Shown: positions 38,216-53,647 of the stretch, one piece after another
Numbering within the stretch: the first letter of the stretch is position 1
How the letters are laid out: each line of letters begins with the position of its first letter
Assembly: GCF_009389715.1 (NCBI RefSeq)
Contig: NC_052407.1
Location: forward strand, 3,599,154-3,663,153
Length of the DNA stretch: 64,000 nucleotides
Direction: 5' to 3'
Origin: Phoenix dactylifera
Lineage: Eukaryota > Streptophyta > Magnoliopsida > Arecales > Arecaceae
Program-made: the position numbers and the translations under genes
The notes under the pieces: model-generated
Database searches by the model: none
The model's input: only the letters and a program-made list of their open reading frames with translations
Told to the model about the DNA's origin: nothing

Positions 38216-38889
38216 ACATTTTGAAGTGTGCATTTAAAACTCTGTTAAAAATACAGATCTCAAAGAATATGTAATAATGGCATTAATTTTATATATATAT
38301 AAGAAAAATTTAAGAAGGCTCTAGCAAGGATAGATATCTTAGTTTCTATAGGAGGTTGTAAAAAAAATTGTTAGTAAATATATGAAAAAGTTTAGAATAA
38401 CATCAAAAATAATCCTTGATCAATGAGGATTTATAAAGTCAACCACCAAGAATCGAGAAGAGTCTGGATGGTTAAAATCTATCCCTTGCTATCACTTCTA
38501 ACTAGTTTGAGACGGTTTAGCGGCCCGTGTGAGGTCAATGTAGTGACCTGAAGGTTTCTTGTCCTGAAAAAACCTTCGGCGAGGGAGGCAGATGCCTCCA
38601 AGGCCAAGACAGCAAAGCAGAATTAACTCGTTGCTTGTAGCAACCGCCATCGAATTTGGACGGTGATGGAGGCCCGCATGCTTATGACGTGTCCTTCCGT
38701 GTACCGCACTCTCTGCTCGTCAGCCGATGTCATGTGGTTGCACGATCCCCAACAGCCCTTCAAACCCTTTTACGGTGGACGTGCTCTCACTATTTTTTTT
38801 TTTTTAAAATACAGCGGCAATTCACACAGCTTGAGTACATCCGCTGGAGTCAAAAAGAAATAGTCGACGCAAATGTGATACAAAGCAAC
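38216..38889. other. Intergenic stretch between TRIM and RNase H relic
   Basis: No supported gene. A T-run lies at 38792-38804 and GC-richer sequence at 38510-38790. Part may be the 3' end of the retroelement carrying the next relic. Confidence 0.35.
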
Positions 38890-39522
38890 CCAGCTGTACT
38901 ATTTACGTTTCGTTCAACATAGATAGCTTGAAAAGCTGCAAGCCCTCCCATAATCTTATTTATATCTGCAAAAGTAGGTGTCTGCTCAGACGCATGCCTA
39001 TCAATATTTTTTTGAATCCAATCGATCACCAAAGCTGCATTACCTTCAAGATGGATACAATCCGCCTCGAGAGCCAATCTGGCAAAAATAATGCTCTCTT
39101 ATGCAGCTATCAACTCCGCATCACTTATGGACTCATTGAAGATGTACTGTCCTCCGGCTGCAATAAGCTTGCACTTATATTTCTGATCACAAAGCTCACT
39201 CTATCTCTGCCATCAGTGATATTGTCATCAAAATTAATCTTGAGAAGAGAGCTCTCAAAAAATCATAATGGACACAAGCTAAATAGACGCTCCAAATATC
39301 TCTGGCCGTCTCCAGCACCGATGCAGCAATAGTATCCATAGTCTCTCTTGCATGGAGTAAAGCCGTCTTAGGAACTTTTGTCACGTGCCGTTGAAGTAGA
39401 AAAGTAATTGAGAGTACGGCAACTCTCCTAGCCTTCTCCATCACGTGCCCGGCGTCTTGGGGTTTTTCATATTTTTTTGCCACCCAGGCGCTCGCCGTGA
39501 GGCTACGAGCTTGCTTGAGCAT
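38890..39522 (-). pseudogene. Retrotransposon RNase H-like (RVT_3) domain relic
   Basis: The minus strand encodes, in pieces, KINFDDNITDG, then LIAAGGQYIFNES, ISDAELIAA, ARLALEADCIHLEGNAALVIDW and a C-terminal YVERNVNSTA. This is the order of the RNase H-like domain found at the end of plant LINE and similar polyproteins. The linker upstream (39522-39246) includes ARDIWSVYLACVHY. A frameshift near 39180 and an in-frame stop in the ELIAA-ESI region break it. No reverse transcriptase remains. Confidence 0.75.
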
Positions 39523-40029
39523 TTCATACCCACGTAAACAATTTTCTTTTAATAAATCTTGTCTTGCGTCCCATGGTTAATGGAAGCGTTTGCAGCTATT
39601 GCAGGAACTCTCCTTGAACTACTAAACACGTGGCTCTCCTTTTTTGCCTTTTTGAAAAAAAATCATATAAAAATTGGAGCAATTTTAGGTCTTGCATTTA
39701 AAATAACAATATTTCTTTTGTCAATACCTTGTGCATGTTCCAGGAGCATAAATTGGGTGCGGAGATTTCCAATGAAAACGACAAATGAAGGCACAAATGA
39801 GATTATCTAAGGATTTTTATGAGGGTAAACGATCTGCATTCCCATTATCCCAACAAGTCATTCCTTTTATTTATTTGTCAAGTTTTTTTTTTTTTTTTGC
39901 TGAAGCAAATGATTCATATAGTTCTAGTATGGACACATCCAAAAACATCAAAAAAATAGTAAATCACGAAATGTTACAGGTAACTCTCTCTTTCCAACCC
40001 ATAGGGCACCTCCAGAGTAATTGGCCATA

Positions 40030-40300
40030 TATAAGGTCATGCAGTCCGCGGCTCCATTAGCCTCTTTGCAAAGTGCTTGACTTGGAATGCCACACAGCCA
40101 TTAATCATGGTCCGGATGTTTCGAAACAGAGGGTGGCACCCACCCACGCTGTTAGTGTCTTTCTAGATTTAGTCAATTACCATAGCCGAATCATCTTCAT
40201 GCATAACTATTCTACCCCGCATGGCCCAGACCAGTCCATGCCGCCCTAAGCTCAGCTTCCGAGACCGTCCAACAACCACATGATGTTCCAGCCTTCTTCC
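40030..40300 (-). pseudogene. Second RNase H-like domain relic
   Basis: Minus-strand fragments read CWTVSEAELRAAWTGL, then RIVMHEDDSAMVID, then HPLFRNIRTMINGCVAFQVKHF and a broken REANGAADCM. This parallels the relic about 0.8 kb away but is clearly a different copy. Stops and a frame change make it non-functional. Confidence 0.65.
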
Positions 40301-40730
40301 AAGGCAAGCGATGGATTATATGCACATGAGTTATGATATTACCTTGTCCCATGGCAAAAGGGAATTCTACTTGATATGGTTAACATTTTAACTATATATA
40401 TACATCTGGCTGCATAATTTTTATCTTGTTAGTGTGATTATACACATACGAAGTTAACATTAGAATTAATATGGGCAAATTCATCAATAATTTTCAAGCA
40501 AGCCAAATCTATTATTATCTATTGCTACATTTTATGCCACCGTAAAAAAGGATGATTGCTAAACCTGTAGGGACATTCTGGCCGGCTAAATTTATAACGA
40601 GATAAGCATACATTTTATAACGAGATGAGCATACATGTCACATCCTTGAAATCAACCATCACTCACTAAGACAAGATTTAAAGTAAGGGCAATGCTCTGG
40701 GCACATATTAATTAGTCGGAAAAGAAAAGG

Positions 40731-40893
40731 CTAGCAATCCAGCAAATGATGTGGCTCACTCAAATTGTGAACTAGGTAACCGATTTTCTTTTTTATCCCA
40801 TACTCTTCTGGAACAATCTGAAGCGTCTTCCTGTTTGGTGCTGCTCTGGAACACCCAATAACAATCTCATGCATGCTTCCAGTGTACCGCATG
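40731..40893 (-). other. Orphan exon-like segment of unknown origin
   Basis: After a strong minus-strand acceptor (TTGATGCTTTTTTCAG at about 40909-40894), 53 codons run from ATG at 40892 to TAG at 40731. The reading has balanced coding-like composition: MRYTGSMHEIVIGCSRAAPN, KTLQIVPEEYG, KKKIGYLVHNLSEPH. I do not recognise the protein and see no partner exons upstream on this strand before the NADKc promoter. It may be the last exon of a lost gene or a captured gene fragment. Confidence 0.35.
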
Positions 40894-41614
40894 CTGAAAA
40901 AAGCATCAACAAAAACAAAATACGATGATTCAAGTAAATTACCTTGAAATACAAATCAAAGAACCACGTATACCAATTTTTTAATTTTTATTCTTATTTA
41001 TCTATATTAGGAGTAAAGTAGATCCGGATCTATTTTCGTATCGAAATCTATCTGAATAAGAATAAAAATTTAAGTAGTCGACTAATATAGATAAATAGAT
41101 ATGAATATAGATAAATAACTAATCGAGTTGTATTCGATTTCATTTATAATTTTATTTAATTTTAAAAAAATTAATGACCATATTAACATACTATTAATTT
41201 GATTAATCATCAACTTAATAATATTTTTAATTTTATGGTTATAAAATTTAGTTATCTGATTTATATTTTAATATTCAATTTATATTTATATCTATTTAAA
41301 ATAAATATTCAGCCATAATTTTTTTTTTTTTTTTTGCTAAACAAGAGAAAGAAGGGGTGAGAAGAACCTCACCCAGATAGCAACTTTCACTGGGCCTCTA
41401 TTTTGCTGGAGAATGTTCGATACGAGCAAGAGAAGTTTTTACTGGGGCCCCTTTCCGTTGGCAGACAACTTTTTATTCACACCCTCCCCACTTATAAAAA
41501 GCCCTACCAACGTGACCAGATGGCGACTCTATGATGCCCGTACGTTTCGAATATGAGTCATTTGGGTAGAATACTGTAGTACCACCTCGGTGGTGCCGCA
41601 TCATTTTTCGTTTC
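40894..41614. other. AT-rich region upstream of NADKc
   Basis: Simple AT-rich sequence (40975-41330) includes a T-run at 41320-41336. A GC-richer proximal part (41345-41614) probably holds the NADKc promoter. No gene was seen. Confidence 0.45.
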
Positions 41615-41622
41615 TATATAAA
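41615..41622 (+). promoter_or_regulatory. TATA box of NADKc
   Basis: TATATAAA lies about 115 bp upstream of the start codon at 41736. Transcription would begin near 41645, close to GCCTTGGCGG. Confidence 0.65.
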
Positions 41623-41735
41623 GGAAGGCAGGCTTAGCCTTGGCGGTTCTATCATCTCACCTAAGCTCGGTATCTCGATCTTTCTTTTTGTCCCGCACCT
41701 TCAACACCAACAGGTGTACATTTCGATCTAAAATC

Positions 41736-44700
41736 ATGCACAAAGGTAAGCACTCTCTCTCCTCTTTTTCTCATTTTGGTTGGAGGAATTTGCCCCTCAC
41801 AACCCCCACCCCTTCTCTCTCTCATCTTCTTCAGATCTTATGTCCTCTCCCTTCCTCTCTCTTTTACGGGCTTCCTCTTCAAATTCTTCTTCTTCCCTTG
41901 CTGAAGAATCTCTTATCCAATCTCTATCGCTCTTTTTAGATGCAGTCATTAAATTTATCCTCCTCCACATTGTCGCGGTCTCCTCGGCCGCTGCAATTGC
42001 CGCCGCGGTGGGCTACCGCCGCAAGAAACGGCGATCGGCGAGAGACAGTCGGCTGATGCCGAGGCTTGTTTTGACGGACTCCGGCCGGATCGAGGAGCTC
42101 GAGGGTTTCTCCCACTACGTCGGTAATTATTACACTACCAGATCTCTGCCCATTAAGTCTCATCTTCTTTTTTTTTCCCCAAGTTTTTTTGGAACACAAT
42201 TCGGCAATGGGCCTTTTTAAGGGTTGATTGGTAGAAAAAGCTCCGTTCCATGGACTTCATCCATATAATTTTCCCCAAACATTTTTTTCTTCTTCCCTTT
42301 CCTCTCCCCCCTCTTCTCTTGGATGGGGTAGTTGGCGTCTTTTTTCTCTCTTTTTTAATTTAATCTTCCATGATGACGAGTGGTCCCACTCCTTAGTTTA
42401 GAAATCATAATTGGGAACTGTTCTTGCACCAGCATTGAGTTCCAAAAAAGTACATTTACTTCTATGTTTTTGCATGACAGTCGTACACTAATGGCGATAT
42501 TTGCTTCAGATTTTAAATGCTGTGTTTTGAGGAGAAAACAACAATTTTTTTTTTCCAGTTCTAATGGTGATCTGATGATGTTTTGGCAGCCAGGCAGCTG
42601 GGTTTCAGGGACGTAAATGAATGTCCCCAGATGTGCAAATTAGCGTATAATTACCTGAGGAAAACCAAAGGTTGTGAAGACAACATATTTGCCTTCTTTG
42701 CCAGCGACCCAAATCCTGAAGCTGGGTATGTGAAGTTCATAGAGGAAATGGACAAGTGTATACTAGGCTATTTTGCATTTCACTGGGATCATGCCACTCT
42801 TATGATTACTAAGGTAAGACCAGATCAATCAACAAAAAGTTACCCCTTTTTTAATTTTGTTTCATCTATATTTTGATGTATTATTATCTGCTGGCTATTT
42901 AATTATTTCTATAGGTTTTGGCTGCTGATGGTGAACCCAAAAGAAAGCTCAAAGACTTGGTCATGGAGGCTACAAGGTGGGCACTGCTATGTTCCCTGTA
43001 TATCAATAGATGATATAAACACAGGGAAACAATTGAGAATCAGTAAAGTTACCAACCAATTGTGACCTTAGAAATCATTATTTGTCTAATAGTAAGTACT
43101 GGGAGCTATATCCTAGGTCGGTACTGACTCTTCTAGTTTTCTAATTATTTCTTGCACTATATTAATCTAAATATGGATGCTTGAAGAGTTCACCCCAAAG
43201 ACTCAAGAATATATCATCCAAGACTTGAAGTCATCTAAATAGCAAGATATGACTCTTAGGACAGTGCCACAATTTATATTATTCTTCCTACTAAAGCTGA
43301 CAAAGGGATGATGAATTCCAATTCTTAGTCATATGGATATAAATTAATAGAAAGGCTTTGAAGACGGCAAAGAAAGATTCCATTAAATTAAAAGTTTTAT
43401 CGTTATGCTCAGCTGGCACATTTGACTTTCATTACATATATTATTGCAGCTGATAAATAATTTAGTGCTAAAAGATGCCTAATATGTAACTGATAAATTT
43501 TGTACTCTTATGATTACTTGCACTAGCCAATAATGGGTCATGGCTTTTAAACTTTTGAGAATGCGGTGGTTGGAGATTTAATATTTGAATTTACAACTTC
43601 AATGGACAAAGTTTAAGAAACTTAATTAAATTTTGCTAAAAAGTAATAGAAATAGATTTGAATTTGTTTTGAATTCTTTGAACATTATAATTTGTCTATA
43701 CTGCAATCATAAAACTTGGAACATGCTGCTGACACCACTTGCTGTGATTCTAATAAGTAATTGGGCATACCCAATAGATGTGGATCATGAATGTTGCAAA
43801 TTTTTCATTAATGATGTGCCTAGTTTACTACCGATCAATAAGCAAATTCAAGAAATTGGCTCAATGACATGAAACATGAGTCGGTTTAGCATTGGTTTTG
43901 TTCATTGGGACATAGGAAACAGAGGTTTGAGAGGGTGACAAGAGACCTAAAGGTGGCAAGGGTGTTCTCTACATTGGTGGAGGAGATGAAAGCCATCGGG
44001 ATCGCACCGCACGATGATTCCCGGTGCACGGACGTGATGGTCCCTGCAGCCCACTGCGACCGGAGCCCCGTTCTACTTCTGATGGGCGGCGGCATGGGAG
44101 CTGGCAAGAGCACTGTGCTTAATGACATACTTGCTCAGGAGTAAGTCCCTATTTGTTCCTTCCTCACTTTCCTCTAGTCTTGTTACTGTTAGATTAATTG
44201 TTGAATGATAAGTTGTCGATTTTGTCATTATCATGATTGCAATGCACTGAAATGGGCTGGAGCTGATTGTAGGTAAGTCGCCAGTTCTTCCTGCTCTCCT
44301 TTTTGACATCCTTTTTGCTTTTAGAGGACGTTCAGCCGTGTCTTGCGCTAGTTTCACTAATTGTCGCTTCCGAAAGGATTCCAACCGGCTCCCATTCAAG
44401 AAAGCTATGCAAGGAAATCAAGGGAAAGGGATGGTTGTGCTCACAATTAGAGTGGAAACTTATGTCGTGTGCCAACAATAAGCAAAGCTTTTGCATTTCT
44501 TAAAAGGAAGCAAGTGCGGCCAAGCTAGCTTCCATCATGCGACGAATTTGAGCTCCGATTTAACTTTTTGGACACGTTTGGTTCATGAAAAAAAAAAAAT
44601 TTCGGACATATAATGCTTGAAAAAATAGTTTTCGTATAATTGATTAACTATAAAAAAAGTAGTACATTTTAGAATAGCTAATATTTAGTTGAGTATTTAT

Positions 44701-47700
44701 TTCGTATAATTGATTAACTATAAAAAAAGTAGTACATTTTAGAATAGCTAATATTTAGTTGAGTATTTATTTTTCTGAGAAAGTTACGTAGAATATCTGT
44801 TATCTAATATTTGCTTGGGCATCTATTTTTTTGAGAAAATTACATAGAATATATGTTATGAAGCATCTTATCTCATGGCGGCATATTTTATATATATATA
44901 TATATATTAATTCTCAGCCGGTGAAATTGGACTTTTCTATATTATACGTGTATTTTTTTCCATAAAATATAAAAATTTTATTTTTATGAAAAACTATTTT
45001 TTTAGATAACTTTAATCAAATATAAGAATTTTTTTTCTCGCAAACCGATCGAACCATGTACAAATAAATCCTTATAATCAATAAGATTCTTAATTTTTTT
45101 TGAGTAATTAAGGCAGTTGTACGTTTATTTTGGTTGCAGTGTGTTTTGGTCGAAGGCGAACGCGGTGAGGGTGGAAGCGGACGCGTTCAAAGAGACAGAT
45201 GTCATCTACCGAGCCATCAGCTCCCGAGGACACCACAACGACATGCTCCAAACGGCCGAGCTGGTATACATTAAGACTTGCTTCGTCCTCCTCCACTTGC
45301 GTCTCCTCGGAGACATCCGATAAAACTTATTCCTTCACTCGCTATTCCCTTACGCAAATCCTACTCCCGGACCCCTATTCTAGATATCAAAGCCATTTCA
45401 AGTGGATCCCTGAGGATAAGACGGTAACGTTCTCCCTCGTCGGTATTCCCCTACTTCTGTAAATGGTGCGTGGTAGGACAAGTTTGATGAAAGCTTTTCC
45501 GCAAGAATGAAAAATAGTTAATTAAGGACCTAAGCTAGGAATAAAAAAATCCAGATACTGTGGTTAAATCTTAGAATATTATGCTAATATCCTCGATAGA
45601 TATTGATGAATAAGCTTTCTTTGACATTTTTTTCTAAAAAATGTCGTGTAATATAATTAATGTAATATAGCATATAATATAATATACTGGTATTATATTG
45701 TCATTTTGGAGCTCAAATTCAAACCTAAGTAGTGGCTAAAAGCTGCTATAAATTCTCAGAAAAGCATATCATACCTCATAGTTATCAATTATGAATTACC
45801 CATTTTTTAATGGCAAAGTATATGTAAATTTATATAATGCAAAAGAAAAGATTGACTTTGTCTCTCATTTACTCTCTCCCTCTCTCTACTATTCCTCATG
45901 GGGTGGAGAAAGGGATAATTGCGAGAGATCTCCATTCAGCCTAAAATATTTTGATTTTAATTTTATAGATATAAGGCTTGTGATTAAATATAAAAATAAT
46001 TATTATACTAAAAAAATAAAGATAACAAATTCAAATTGGACTTTGCCCAATTCTTCTCTCTCTCTCTCTCTCACACTCACACACAAAAAAAAAATTGCTG
46101 AACCATAAAATGTATGATCATGTCGTAAACTATGGGATATAATTTGGGTCATTTGGTCCAATTGTCAAGAACTTTACTGGTTTAATAGCCTGACACCTTC
46201 AATAATCATTAATTTTCAATCCTTTTTAATATTAAAAAATTAGTTAAATTATCTTACATCCAAAATCTTTCGCAAAATCGTGCATCTGTTTGTTTTTATT
46301 CCCTTGTGTGGGCATACACATTGGTGATTGCAGATAGCCATATTAGATCAAAATCAAAAACAATAAATTCTGTTAACATTTAGGGCTATAATCCTTTTAC
46401 AGCATATTAGGCGATTCGAGTACAAGTTTTCTGCCTTTGTTTTTCTGAAATATGGCTTGGAAAATGGCAGGGCAGCAGACTGAGTAGATTCAAAATAATT
46501 TGAATTTGTTTAGCCCATGAAAACAAAACCTTTTAGCACCATGGGTCTGAATTCTGAAGCCTTCTTAAAATAAGCACTGAGTAAACATCCAGCAGCCATG
46601 AACCCTAACCATTACATTCCAATATACGAAACTACATTGTGGGGTGCTACGTCGGATATTCCTTTTATTTTTAACATATTTTATTTTTTAATTCACACAA
46701 ATGTATTTTTTCTAGATTAGTATGAATAAATTCTGATATTATCGAAAAAGGAAAAAAATAAGCATTACATTCCAAACAAAAACCAGGCTGATATGAAAGG
46801 CTGCAACAGGTGCACCAATCTTCGACGGACGCTGCCTCCTCCCTCCTTGTGACCGCACTCAACGAGGGCCGGGATGTGATCATGGATGGCACGCTCTCAT
46901 GGGAGCCATTTGTCGAGCAAACGATTGCCATGGCTAGAGCCGTCCACCGCCAGCGCTACCGAATGGGGGTCGGCTACAAGGTCGCCGAAGATGGGGCCAT
47001 CACTGAGAATTACTGGGAACCAGTCGATGATGACGACGGCAATAACCATGACAGCAGTCAGCCCAGCAAGATGAAGCCTTACCGGATCGAGCTGATCGGA
47101 GTTGTTTGTGATGCCTATCTTGCAGTAGTGAGAGGTATCAGGTAAAATTCTTACTACAAAAAGAAGCCAGCCCAAGCTCAGCCCATAACCCTATAGCATC
47201 ATTGTTAGATCCACTCATTCTCTTGTGGTTGCTTGGCCAACCTTGGTTGTGGAATAATGATAGGAGAGCGATAATGACAAACAGAGCCGTGAGGGTGAAG
47301 TCCCAATTGAAGTCCCACCAGAGATTTGCAGACGCCTTCCAAAGATACTGCGAGCTTGTAGACAACGCCAAGCTCTACAGCACCAACACTTTGGGGACCC
47401 CCAAGGTCTGCTCTCCTCTTCCATGATTTTCCTTGTGTCAAACCAGCAACTGTGAATGATCCTGGAAGTTGGCCTCTAGACTCCAAAAACTCCAACTATT
47501 AGCTCGAGCATGCATCTGAAGACTGAAATGGAAGCAAGATAAGATCTAAATTGCTCGAAAGATAGTTAGCTAGCTTACAAGGATTTGAACTCGCAACCTC
47601 TAGTAATTACAATGTGATACCATGTTATGCCTATCGGTCTTGAGATGTCGATTTAAGTTTCATTGTGTTGTTGTTGCAGCTAATAGCGAGGAAAGATGTG

Positions 47701-47919
47701 GACACAGACTTGCTGGTGAACCATCGAGAATTCGGGTGCGTGGAGAAGGTGAGCAAATTGAATGCGGAAGCTACCTCGATCTACGAGCTCTATCCTTGTG
47801 GGGACACTACCTGCGGATCTCGCTCCATTTGGGATGACATAGTGATGTCGCCATCGAGGGAACTGATCCAGCGAGAACTAAAAGCAGCAGTTCAGATGAT
47901 CGAGAACCACACCTCGTGA
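41736..47919 (+). CDS. NADKc: Calmodulin/Ca2+-dependent NAD kinase with zeta-toxin-like P-loop domain
   Basis: The enzyme phosphorylates NAD to NADP with ATP; the Arabidopsis protein (At1g04280) is calcium/calmodulin-activated and supports the immune oxidative burst. Nine exons: 41736-41745, 41835-42122, 42590-42813, 42915-42976, 43916-44140, 45140-45263, 46810-47141, 47264-47405, 47680-47919. Every border is GT..AG and the sum is 1647 nt, giving 548 residues. The tiny first exon (ATG CAC AAA G) is supported by its exact in-frame join to MSSPFLSLLR. An N-terminal hydrophobic helix (about residues 43-63) is followed by RRKKRR, fitting a membrane anchor. The Walker A motif GGGMGAGKST is at about 252-261, and DVIMDGTLSW follows in the kinase domain. 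The gene appears complete and shares only a fold with bacterial zeta toxins. Intron 5 contains an exact 70-bp duplication. Confidence 0.92.
44631..44770. repeat. Exact 70-bp tandem duplication in NADKc intron 5
   Basis: 44631-44700 and 44701-44770 are identical, each starting TTCGTATAATTGATTAACTA and ending GAGTATTTAT. A further diverged duplication follows: TTTCTGAGAAAGTTACGTAG at about 44772 against TTTTTGAGAAAATTACATAG at about 44829. The lack of any difference means the event is recent or an assembly artefact. Confidence 0.9.
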
Positions 47920-48082
47920 CCTGGTCGCCGTGAAGACCCTCACCAGGTCCTGGTTGGTGTCATGTTGTCTCATTTGCCGAGTGTATTTATGTCCTTTATT
48001 TACGGATTTACTTAATGGTTCTTTAAGTTTATCCACCTTTTCACAAGTCCTAAGGCATTCCAAAGTCATTGTTGAACGTTAA

Positions 48083-49017
48083 GGGGGCGTTTGGTAACCC
48101 CAACAGGATCACCACGGTGATCTAAGATCTCCGGTGATCCGAATGCTAGGATGATTTGATCCCCAGTGATCTAAGATCAATGTGTTTAGTAGGCCATGGT
48201 CCAGTGATTAAAAATTTTCGAATATTCATAAGTAACTTGTTTGGTATGGTACGGGGATCCAAGATCACCGACCACATAATATTATAAATATCTCTGATAT
48301 ATCTTAGATGGATTTTTTATGTGTTTTTAATTCTCATGATCAAAAATGTAAGTCAATATGCTAATTCCTATAATAGCTCCATAATTTTGTCACATATTCT
48401 ACTTTTAGTAGCCCTTATCATATATTTATTAATCATATAAAATATATTATAATAAATTATTAATATATTTATCAATATATTAATTATTAATATATTCTAT
48501 AAAAATATATTTATTACTCCTATAAATTATTAATATTGTAAAAATATGTTATTTTTAATTATAGAATTAATATTTTTATTTATACTTATAATAGATTTTT
48601 TGTACTAATAATTATTTTGATTAAAAAATAAGGTAAATAGGAGTAATATATTAAATATTTTCATTATATAAATATAAAATATAATAATATATTTCTACTA
48701 TAATTTAAAATTATCCTTCAATAATAATATGATAATAATATGATTAATAATATATTATAATATAATATATATCATTAATATAATATATAATATCAACATA
48801 ATATTTTATATATATATAACATTGACATAATATATTGATAGTATTTTGATATATCAATTTTTCTACTAAATTGAGAGGTATTTTTGTCTTTTAACTTTCA
48901 ACCCAAGATCACTGTCCTAGGGTGATCTTGGATTTCCGACCTCAAGGATGAATATCTCATCACCTCTACCTACATCACCCTTAATCCTGGGAGGATCACC
49001 TCATACCAAACGCTCCC
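48083..49017. mobile_element. PIF/Harbinger (Tourist-like) MITE with TAA target duplications
   Basis: The left end reads GGGGGCGTTTGGTA and the right end TACCAAACGCTCCC, an inverted repeat with one mismatch in 14. TAA flanks both ends (48080-48082 and 49018-49020), the target signature of this superfamily. The 935-bp body is very AT-rich, with GATCTAAGATC-type motifs near both ends. It codes for nothing. It lies 160 bp after the NADKc stop codon. A near-identical internal part recurs at 62466-63262. Confidence 0.85.
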
Positions 49018-49171
49018 TAAGGGGACATTGCAAGCTAAACAGCTGAGCATGGCGATGGGTTCGATGATCAGCTAAAAATGGGCTTGGACGATATCTGGTG
49101 TAAGCAATTGACAACTTTAACATGGACTTGTTTGAACATGTTGATCATCATTTTTTGTCAGTCCCATCCAA

Positions 49172-49206
<35 letters not shown>
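49172..49206. repeat. (AAT)n microsatellite
   Basis: About eleven AAT triplets. The open frames through it are artefacts. Confidence 0.9.
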
Positions 49207-49211
<5 letters not shown>

Positions 49212-49224
49212 ATTTTAATAATAA

Positions 49225-49440
49225 AGTTTACCGTCTCAGTACCGAACTTTATACTAGTGCCACACTTGCATAGTATCGGTACGGTACGGTATGAAAATTT
49301 TTTAGCATACCGAGTATCGGTCAGTACATCCGTACCATCATTTGGTACATCACCTACACCGGATAACAGTACGGTATGCTCCGTACTGCCTAGTTTGCCT
49401 AGTTTAGACTGGTACGATCTAATAGGATATACTATCATGA
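49225..49440. repeat. GTAC-rich dispersed element, clearest copy
   Basis: Motifs GTATCGGTACGGTACGGTAT, CATACCGAGTATCGGTCAGTAC, CGTACCATCATTTGGTAC and AACAGTACGGTATGC alternate on both strands, giving a quasi-palindromic block. Related pieces lie at about 4915-5200, 31925-32125 and 50790-50945. No terminal repeats could be fixed. Confidence 0.5.
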
Positions 49441-50062
49441 ATCTCATCCATCCATAAAAGTATATTTATTATTTTACAATATTTTTGTTGCCACGGATCT
49501 CGGGATGCTAATGTTGACCGCCCCGATGGATCTACGAGCTAAAAAAAAAAAAAGTTAAGGACTCATCAGATTGGCTCCAATCAGCCCGCCGAAATCAAGT
49601 GGTGAGAATGAAAAAAAAGAAGAAAAATAGAGAGACAATCTCCCCCATCTAAGATATATGTTCAATTTTTAAAAATAAGATTTCAAGCAAGATATTTGTT
49701 CGAGTTTTAAAAATATGACTTCAAGCAATATGTTGAGCAAATAAAATTTTAATTTTGTCCCATTATGCTTTGTTGTTTCCTATTAATGGTGGAACAAATC
49801 AGGAGGACTAGTCAAATATCACCGGCCATTTATGCTATTACGAGTCCAGGAGACGGTCTCTTACTTTGGAGACATCAAAAGTACTTTGTCTAAACCAAAT
49901 ACTAGCGCATGGTCTTCTTGCCCATTGATAAGTTTGTCATCTAATATACCAGCTTTCACAAAATTATTCTTCTACGTGATTACATTAACCTTTCACAAAA
50001 TTAACGGTCAACTAGCTCAAATCAGCTAAACGAGGCCGAAGTGGTGCAACCTTCTCTCCTGT
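49441..50062. other. Intergenic stretch before RPS15
   Basis: AT-rich, with a partly repeated TTCAAGCAAGATATTTGTTCGAGTTTTAAAA-like phrase around 49650-49735. No gene was recognised. Confidence 0.4.
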
Positions 50063-50102
50063 CACGTGCATATCACGTGCTGAGACACAAGTCCGTATAA
50101 AG
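50063..50102 (+). promoter_or_regulatory. RPS15 core promoter: paired G-boxes and TATA box
   Basis: CACGTG occurs at 50063-50068 and 50074-50079, eleven bases apart, or about one helical turn. TATAAAG follows at 50096-50102, about 95 bp before the start codon. G-boxes are bound by bZIP and bHLH factors; their role here is inference. Confidence 0.6.
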
Positions 50103-50194
50103 CTATCAGATTGCCGGGAAGGAAGGGGGGGGGGAAAAGCCCCAGAAACCCCGCATCAGCGCTCGCTTCTCCCTTCTTCGACCCAATCTCAGCG

Positions 50195-52729
<2,535 letters not shown>

Positions 52730-53590
52730 TGAGTTTTGTGCTGTCAAAATTTATGCTTTTGAGCTCCCTTAGTGGTTATATTTTGATGGAACCCTCTTTT
52801 CCCAATTAATGGAATTTTGACCTGGTTGAATTATTTGATCTGGATAATTAAACTATATTCCAATGACAATTTCATTTTGATATCCTTGTTGATATTAGTT
52901 TGATCTCACTGATTGCAAGTTAGCTTTTAACTTCCAGCACATTCTGTACTATCTGTTGTTTTGCTTGTTCATAATGGCCAATCAAAGCGATTAATTCCCA
53001 GAGCTGGTAATTACCCCAAAGCTGATTCATGGAGGTATTTTACTATCATTCTCTGCGAGAAGCGTGTCTGACGTGTGTAGACCTAAATCCTGTTTGTTAC
53101 ATCATTTCAAGTATTTTTCTAAACTGATCATTTTGGCAGAGAACACTAATTTATGGATGCTAAAAACATTAATACTTGAGAGGCTTGGACTCGTTGTAAA
53201 AATTATATTGCCTTGATATAGCTAACCAGTCATTGTTATTATGTGGTGACATAAATATCTGCTTAAGATAGATGCGGTGAGTATTTTCTGTGCGTTAGCA
53301 TTCTAATTTTTGTTTTAAAGCACGATTCTATCTTCCAAATGTGTGCATTCAACATACCACAGGGCACACAATATGTTTCATATGCATTGGCCTTTTCGTT
53401 CGTTTCGTGGTCGGACGGTTGGTAGGAAAAAGATTGGGAGCAATTTCAATGTGGCCCGGCCTGAAGCTGCCTGGTGATTACTAGGCTCGGTCGCGGTCTG
53501 TGAACAATGAAAAAATAAGAAATTGTCTCACGTTTGGTTGAAGTTTTGAGATAAAATATGAGAAAGTAGTTTTTTTATGAAAACCACATT

Positions 53591-53596
<6 letters not shown>

Positions 53597-53645
<49 letters not shown>
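53597..53645. repeat. (TA)n microsatellite
   Basis: An uninterrupted AT dinucleotide run of about 49 bp. Confidence 0.95.

Positions 53646-53647
<2 letters not shown>

Noticed and set aside
44073-44144. NADKc as a horizontally acquired bacterial toxin gene
   Set aside because: The P-loop fold is zeta-toxin-like, but the gene has nine plant-type exons, the plant N-terminal anchor and the known plant family layout.
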